Below, in pieces: positions 59,336-64,000 of a stretch of 64,000 nucleotides of DNA. Positions within the stretch are counted from its first letter, which is position 1; each line of letters begins with the position of its first letter. Source of the stretch: Epichloe hybrida (lineage: Eukaryota > Ascomycota > Sordariomycetes > Hypocreales > Clavicipitaceae); NCBI GenBank assembly GCA_019022495.1, contig JAFEKR010000012.1, positions 1,364,001 to 1,428,000 on the forward strand. Direction: 5' to 3'. The position numbers were made by a program, and so were the translations under genes. The notes below the pieces were generated by a model. The model was given only the letters and a program-made list of their open reading frames with translations, made no database searches and had not been told where the DNA came from.

Positions 59336-59591
59336 TGTTAATTCCTTTGGATTTTCATTGGTTTAATCGTAGCTAAAGACTAGACTAATTATAGGTCTAG
59401 CGTGATGCACGTAATATAATTGGCTGCATTAATTCGCCACCCCCTCTTTTGCCTTACATACGAATTTCGCTTACTTTTCTAGCATCTAGACTTTCCCTCT
59501 CTTCTCTCTCTTTCCTAGCTAGCTAACAAACTATTATCGACTTTAATTATACGGGATTTATTACCTGCGCAGGACCTTGGTGAATCCAACA
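59336..59591 (+). repeat. 3' LTR of copia-2
   Basis: 256 bp, starting TGTTAATTCCTT and ending GGTGAATCCAACA before the TTTAT duplication. Confidence 0.9.
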
Positions 59592-59985
59592 TTTATAGTA
59601 AACTCTAATATCTAGTATAGCTTATACTAGATTAATAATGCTATCTCTATTATCTTTATATTATTTTATAGGTTTGCCCTAGGGTATAATAAGTCTAAGC
59701 CTTTACTAGTCTATAAACTCTAGTAGTTTATTTACTTTATTAGTTTTTCTATCTAGCTTATCCTAGAGGGGGTGCTTTTTATTAAAGTTACTTATAAATA
59801 TACTTTAGTTATAAGGCTTTTCTAGGTTAATTATATAAATAAGGGTGTTCTAGTTATTACTATATCTCTCTAAGTAAAGGGAGTAAATATTAACTTCTTA
59901 TAGCTTCTCTAGTAACTAGTTAGTCCCTCCCTAGGCTAACTATAACCTTACTTTATATTTCTTATTTATATATATTACATTACGT
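59592..59985 (-). mobile_element. LINE copy B, endonuclease part (5' of the copia-2 insertion)
   Basis: Minus-strand translation shows a degraded APE-type endonuclease end: 'NFNKKHPL' near 59,773-59,796, where families have G-D-F-N-x-H-H, followed by spaced Leu-rich residues and an 'IINLV' block. It lies on the other side of copia-2 from the RT region and in the same orientation, as expected if copia-2 split one LINE. Confidence 0.6.
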
Positions 59986-61565
59986 TTGTTATAATACATG
60001 AGTTAGAACTAGGCAAGGCCTAGTGCTAGGGGCCACGGGTTTCTTATGTGTTCCTATTCTTAGATCGCGATTACGTCTATATTAGTCTAGTAACGGAGCG
60101 TATTAAGGTATATAATATCTTTAGTAAAGGGTTCTTAGTGTTAAGCTATAATTAATAGATTATAGGAAGCTTCTAGTTAGCATATAGTTATAATATAGCT
60201 TCCTTAAGCTTATTATTTTATATAATCTTACTTTACTATTAGGGATTAAGGATTAACTTCCTTAATCTTCTAACTTTAGCCCTTCTAGGTTAAGATTAAC
60301 GAATTATTAGTGTTTTAGGTTAAGATACACCTATTAAAGATAAGGGGATTCTTAGTAGTTAATTATTGCTTTTCTTTAGCTATAAACTTAGCTTTCTAGA
60401 GCTCTTTCTTTTCTTTTTAGAAGAAGTTATTATTACTTAGGCCTAATATATTATTAGTTTATATTCTAATAATACTAAAGAGGTTCTTATTTTTTAGGGC
60501 TATAATTAATAAGTAGGGATTATAGGTTAAGGTTATTATATTAAGGTTATCCCTATAGTAATAGAAGTACATTACCTACTAGTAGGTTCTAGCCTTTATA
60601 ATCCTATAAAGAGGTCTAATTAATTTAATTACAGTCCCTTCTAGAAAGAGATATATAATCTGCTTTAGTAATCTCACGATAATTAGCCTTATTAGCATTA
60701 TATGTAATTAAGTGTAGGCTTATGTAATATTGCTAATCTAAAGGTAAATACCTCTTTTTCTTAATAATAAAGCAATAGCTATAATAAGTCATTAGCTTGC
60801 TTATTATATTATTAGTAATTACGTTAAGATGAATTCCTTTCCTTTGTTATTATAGCCTTATATAATAAGTTGGACTTCTTATATAGCAAATCTATTCCTT
60901 TGCCTTTAATTTCTCTAACTATATAAGAATTAAAGATTCTATAACCTCTATGCTTTACTAGGTTATACTTAACAAATTTAAATATATTATAAGCTTATAA
61001 AGCATTAATTATAGCTTAATTAAATTACTTAAAGGGTTTTCCTAGGGTTATAATCCTTCCTTCTTAGTAGAATTAAAGAGCGAGGTTTTAATTAGCCTCT
61101 TCCTTTACTATAAAGAATGCTATATTTAGTATCCCTATAGCTATAGCCTCTTAAATAAAGGCCTTTTCTTAATCTTTGTTAATAAGCATGTAAAGTTAAA
61201 TTAAACTAGTATTCTTCTTAAGGTTATAAGCTCTTTTTCTCCTTGCTTCTATTCCTTTAGGGTAAGGTAATAAGTTTTTAACTTAATAGCTTCCCTTTAG
61301 GGCTCTCTAGGCCTTATAAGCCTTTTCTTTAGACTCTTTTATGCTTATAAATTAAACTATAAGGGTCTTTCTTAGCCTCCCTTATTTTCTCTTTACTAGT
61401 ACTTATAGCTTTTTACTTTTTTTTATTAAAGAATCTCTTTTAGTAGTAGTAGTTAGTTATATAGTTTCTTCTTCCTTTATATTACTAGGTATTATCTCCT
61501 ACTACTCTAGTATATTATAAGGATTTATCTTTTACTACTCTAGTCCCTCTATAATATATATATTA
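59986..61565 (-). mobile_element. Inverted copia-2-family fragment (RT region)
   Basis: It matches copia-2 on the opposite strand from about 60,098 to 61,550 (copia-2 about 57,000 to 58,560), without LTRs. It includes the uninterrupted version of the site where copia-2 carries the 126-bp insertion. The first ~110 bp (59,986-60,097, containing GGGGCCACGGGTTTC) do not match copia-2 and are less AT-rich; their origin is unknown. Confidence 0.7.
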
Positions 61566-64000
61566 TTTACGCTAGTTAGCTCTATAGATAGCTATTACTA
61601 GTACTCCTACTACTAAGTTAAAAGGGAAAACCCTATACTAGGAAGAAAAACCCCCTTGCGTCTATGTACAGGCTAGCGCTAGCCCTATGACAGGTCTGCG
61701 CCGCTTAGTGTGTTTCCTGTTATAGGTGTTTATTACTAGCTTACGCTAGCCTTATTCTATTAAAAAGAAAAAAGAAAGGAAAAATATATAAAATAAGCCC
61801 CTTCTAGTCCTATTCTAGTGTAATAACACGTCTATCCTAAGTCTCTTTACTTTAGGCTAGGGTAAAGTAAATCCGAATTCATAGCGTTAATTCACTTCTT
61901 ATTTACTTTTACGCTAACTCTTCTATAGCCTTACTTTTTAGCTATCTCTAGCCTACCTCTACCTTATATATCTAGTAAAGTCTAAGCACCTAGTTTTGTT
62001 TAATTAGTATAAGGGGAGGGTAGTTATGGCCTTAGACTAGTATAGTCCTAGGTTAAGATTACTTATGTGTTGTTAGATTTGTTAATTACGTTATGCTTTG
62101 TTTTTAAGTAAGTTATCTAAATTACCCCCCCCCCCCCTCTATAAGTATAAAAGAGAGCTCTCCCCCCCCTAGGGTCCTAGTCTCTTTCTTCTCTTTATAT
62201 TAAACTTCCTATAGGTTCTTCTTTTCTTTCTAGCTATTTAAGGCTACCCTAGGCTAGGGTTAGGTTATTTACTAATATTTACTATAGATTTAGAATAAAT
62301 CTAGTATAATAGCGCTAGAAGCTATAAGTACTTTAGTATTACTACTTATCTAGCTCTAATCCGCTTAGGAATCCCATAAGTATAAGGACTTCCTAAGGAA
62401 GTCTATAACTAAGAAGCAATATGCGTAGGTAATGGAAAAGGGTTTATCTATAAGTTATATTTACCTCTATTCTAGGCCTAGTCCACTACTAATTTGCCTT
62501 AGCTTAGTATACTAAGAGAAGTCTAATATATATCCTATAAGTCTTATTTAATTTAGGACCTTAGGCATTAGTGCTATCTTATTATTAGTAAGTTAGCCTT
62601 GCTCTAGCTTAGTAATAGGGCTAACTTACTAGATAGGGGCGGCTACTAATATATATTTTAACTATTAGGTTTAGAACTATTAATACTACTAGGTAATAAT
62701 TACCTCTATTCTAGCTTAGTTCTATGTCTAATCCGCTATATAGCTAAATATATCTAGTAACTAAAATAAGCACTAGTAGTTAGTTAAGACCTAGGCTTCT
62801 ATAGCTAATAGGGGTAAGGTAAGTTTACTCTAGCCTAGTAGTAGGTCTATTCTAGCTCTAATATCCTCCTTAATAGACTCTAGAAGGCTTCTAGGACTAG
62901 GTTAAGAAGCTTTACGCTAGTAATTAGGCAAAGAAAAAATAAAGCACCTTAGTAATAAGCCTAGACTAGGCTAGTTTCTCTAAGGAATAGTATACTAAGC
63001 TTATCTTTTAGCTTATACGCCTTAACGTATATGTAGCGGAGATAAACTATCTCTTACTTACTATTATCCTTATAAAGAGTTATAACTAGGTAGCTATAAA
63101 TATAACTCCTATCCTAGAGAAGGAATAAGGTAATAGCTTAATTTTAGTTTAGAGTAAGGGTAGTAGCAGGCTAGTAAGACTTATAATACCTAGAGTTTAT
63201 AGTTAAAATTAATCTAATAATAGTTCTAGACCTAAATATTCTCTATTATAATTATAAATTATAAAATTAGTCCCTCCCCTAGCTTACCTCCATGCCTACA
63301 CTATCTGTTCTATCCCCTATGCTAGATTTATAATTAGGAGGTTTTCTATCTATTAATAAAGTTAGCCTAGGTCTAGAGGTATTCTAAGCTATCTTATAGC
63401 TAGCTCTTATACTAATAAGTAATATTAGAGTTATCTTATGCTAAGGAACTATTTAGCTAAATATTTTGCTTTTTAAGGTTTATTTAGGGCTAGCCCTACC
63501 TCCTATGCGTTAGCAAGCTATTGCTACTAAGGTTACTTGTGGTTATATTTGCTATAATTAACTAGTATATAGTATTAGTCTTCTATAGCTTAACTATAGC
63601 TACACAGGGGCAAAACCACCCTAGGAACCTTTCTTTAGAATAGGAACTTATTTAGGCCTATCTTTCCTATATATAGTTAGATAATTATTAAAGAGATATG
63701 CTTATCTATATTAGTGTAAAATTCCTAGATTTCCTTTAGGTTATAGGAGGGTAGTTAGTCTTTAGTTAGTTCTCTAATGTGTTTACTCTAGGCTAGCCTC
63801 TCCTTATTATACTAGTCCTCCTAATATTTCTTCTATTCCTTATCCATATCTATATCTAGCTTATTATTAATAGGTAAGGGTCTTCTTCTATAGTGTAGTA
63901 CTATTATAACTAAGTTAGCTATAGCTTAGATTATCCTTACTATCCTACTATTAATAATTCTATCTTTAAACCTTGCTTTATCTTATTTAGGTAAAGGTTA
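61566..64000 (-). mobile_element. LINE (Tad1-like) copy C, cut by the window end
   Basis: Collinear with copies A and B from 61,608 onward, and with A also to the left of that. It has C-homopolymers at about 62,126-62,137 and 62,162-62,169. It keeps somewhat more CG and TG than A and B (for example CGGAGATAAAC near 63,037). It continues past the window. Confidence 0.65.

Larger units (their letters stand above)
52873..59591 (+). mobile_element. Full-length but inactivated Ty1/copia LTR retrotransposon (copia-2), nested in LINE copy B
   Basis: Two 256-bp LTRs (52,873-53,128 and 59,336-59,591) begin TGTTAATTCCTT and end in AACA. The target duplication TTTAT occupies 52,868-52,872 and 59,592-59,596. 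Total length is 6,719 bp. It differs from copia-1 in its LTRs but has the same gene order. The LTRs keep CA dinucleotides and the intact TG...CA ends. A 126-bp foreign insertion sits at 57,057-57,182. Confidence 0.93.

Overview
The window comes from the nuclear genome of a filamentous ascomycete (Pezizomycotina). Three things point there: short GT-AG introns of about 50 to 110 nt in most genes, a velvet-family regulator (VelB), and two sharply different base compositions. Bases 1 to about 23,830 are gene-rich with ordinary composition. From about 23,830 to the end the DNA is AT-rich, full of TA and nearly free of CA, and packed with broken transposons whose reading frames are riddled with TAG and TAA stops. 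That is the signature expected of repeat-induced point mutation (RIP). The species cannot be named from the sequence alone.

Gene-rich part, left to right: HPM1-type histidine methyltransferase (minus, cut by the window edge); SDH7/SDHAF3 (plus); DHR2 DEIH-box helicase (minus); SEC9 t-SNARE (minus); a dead 2.6-kb Mutator-like transposon (MULE) inserted upstream of SEC9; velB (minus, six exons); a small PAR32-like GRGGxGN-repeat protein (plus); HEM12 uroporphyrinogen decarboxylase (minus, five exons); EMC6 (plus, apparently with a GC-AG intron); a GTPBP1/2-like GTPase (minus); HIS1 ATP phosphoribosyltransferase (plus, with two very short 5' exons). These are housekeeping or developmental genes and do not form one pathway or an operon. 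The stretch 21.3 to 23.8 kb has no gene I can support firmly.

Repeat part: a 5'-truncated Ty3/gypsy element with a chromodomain remnant (23.8-25.3 kb); Ty1/copia RT and integrase remnants on the minus strand; a 3.0-kb structure with roughly 800-bp inverted arms (28.3-31.3 kb) that have suffered very unequal mutation; a milder copia gag-protease remnant (31.4-33.15 kb); LINE copy A; a 1.8-kb element ending in CAGAGCAT, full of tandem repeats; a lightly mutated hAT transposase pseudogene with recognisable introns (37.7-40.8 kb); a full-length copia element with 307-bp LTRs and a GATAT target duplication (42.0-48.8 kb); (TAATG)n arrays; LINE copy B, split by a second full-length copia element with 256-bp LTRs and a TTTAT duplication (52.9-59.6 kb); an inverted copia fragment; and LINE copy C, running off the end.

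No new gene system emerges. The most informative novelty is a 126-bp insertion at 57,057-57,182 inside the second copia element. It has a 17-bp target duplication, a poly(A)-type tail on the minus strand, normal base composition, and a matching empty site in another copy in this same window. It therefore looks like a short retroposon that arrived after RIP had finished with its host element. All gene models are read by eye from splice signals and family knowledge; no search was run.
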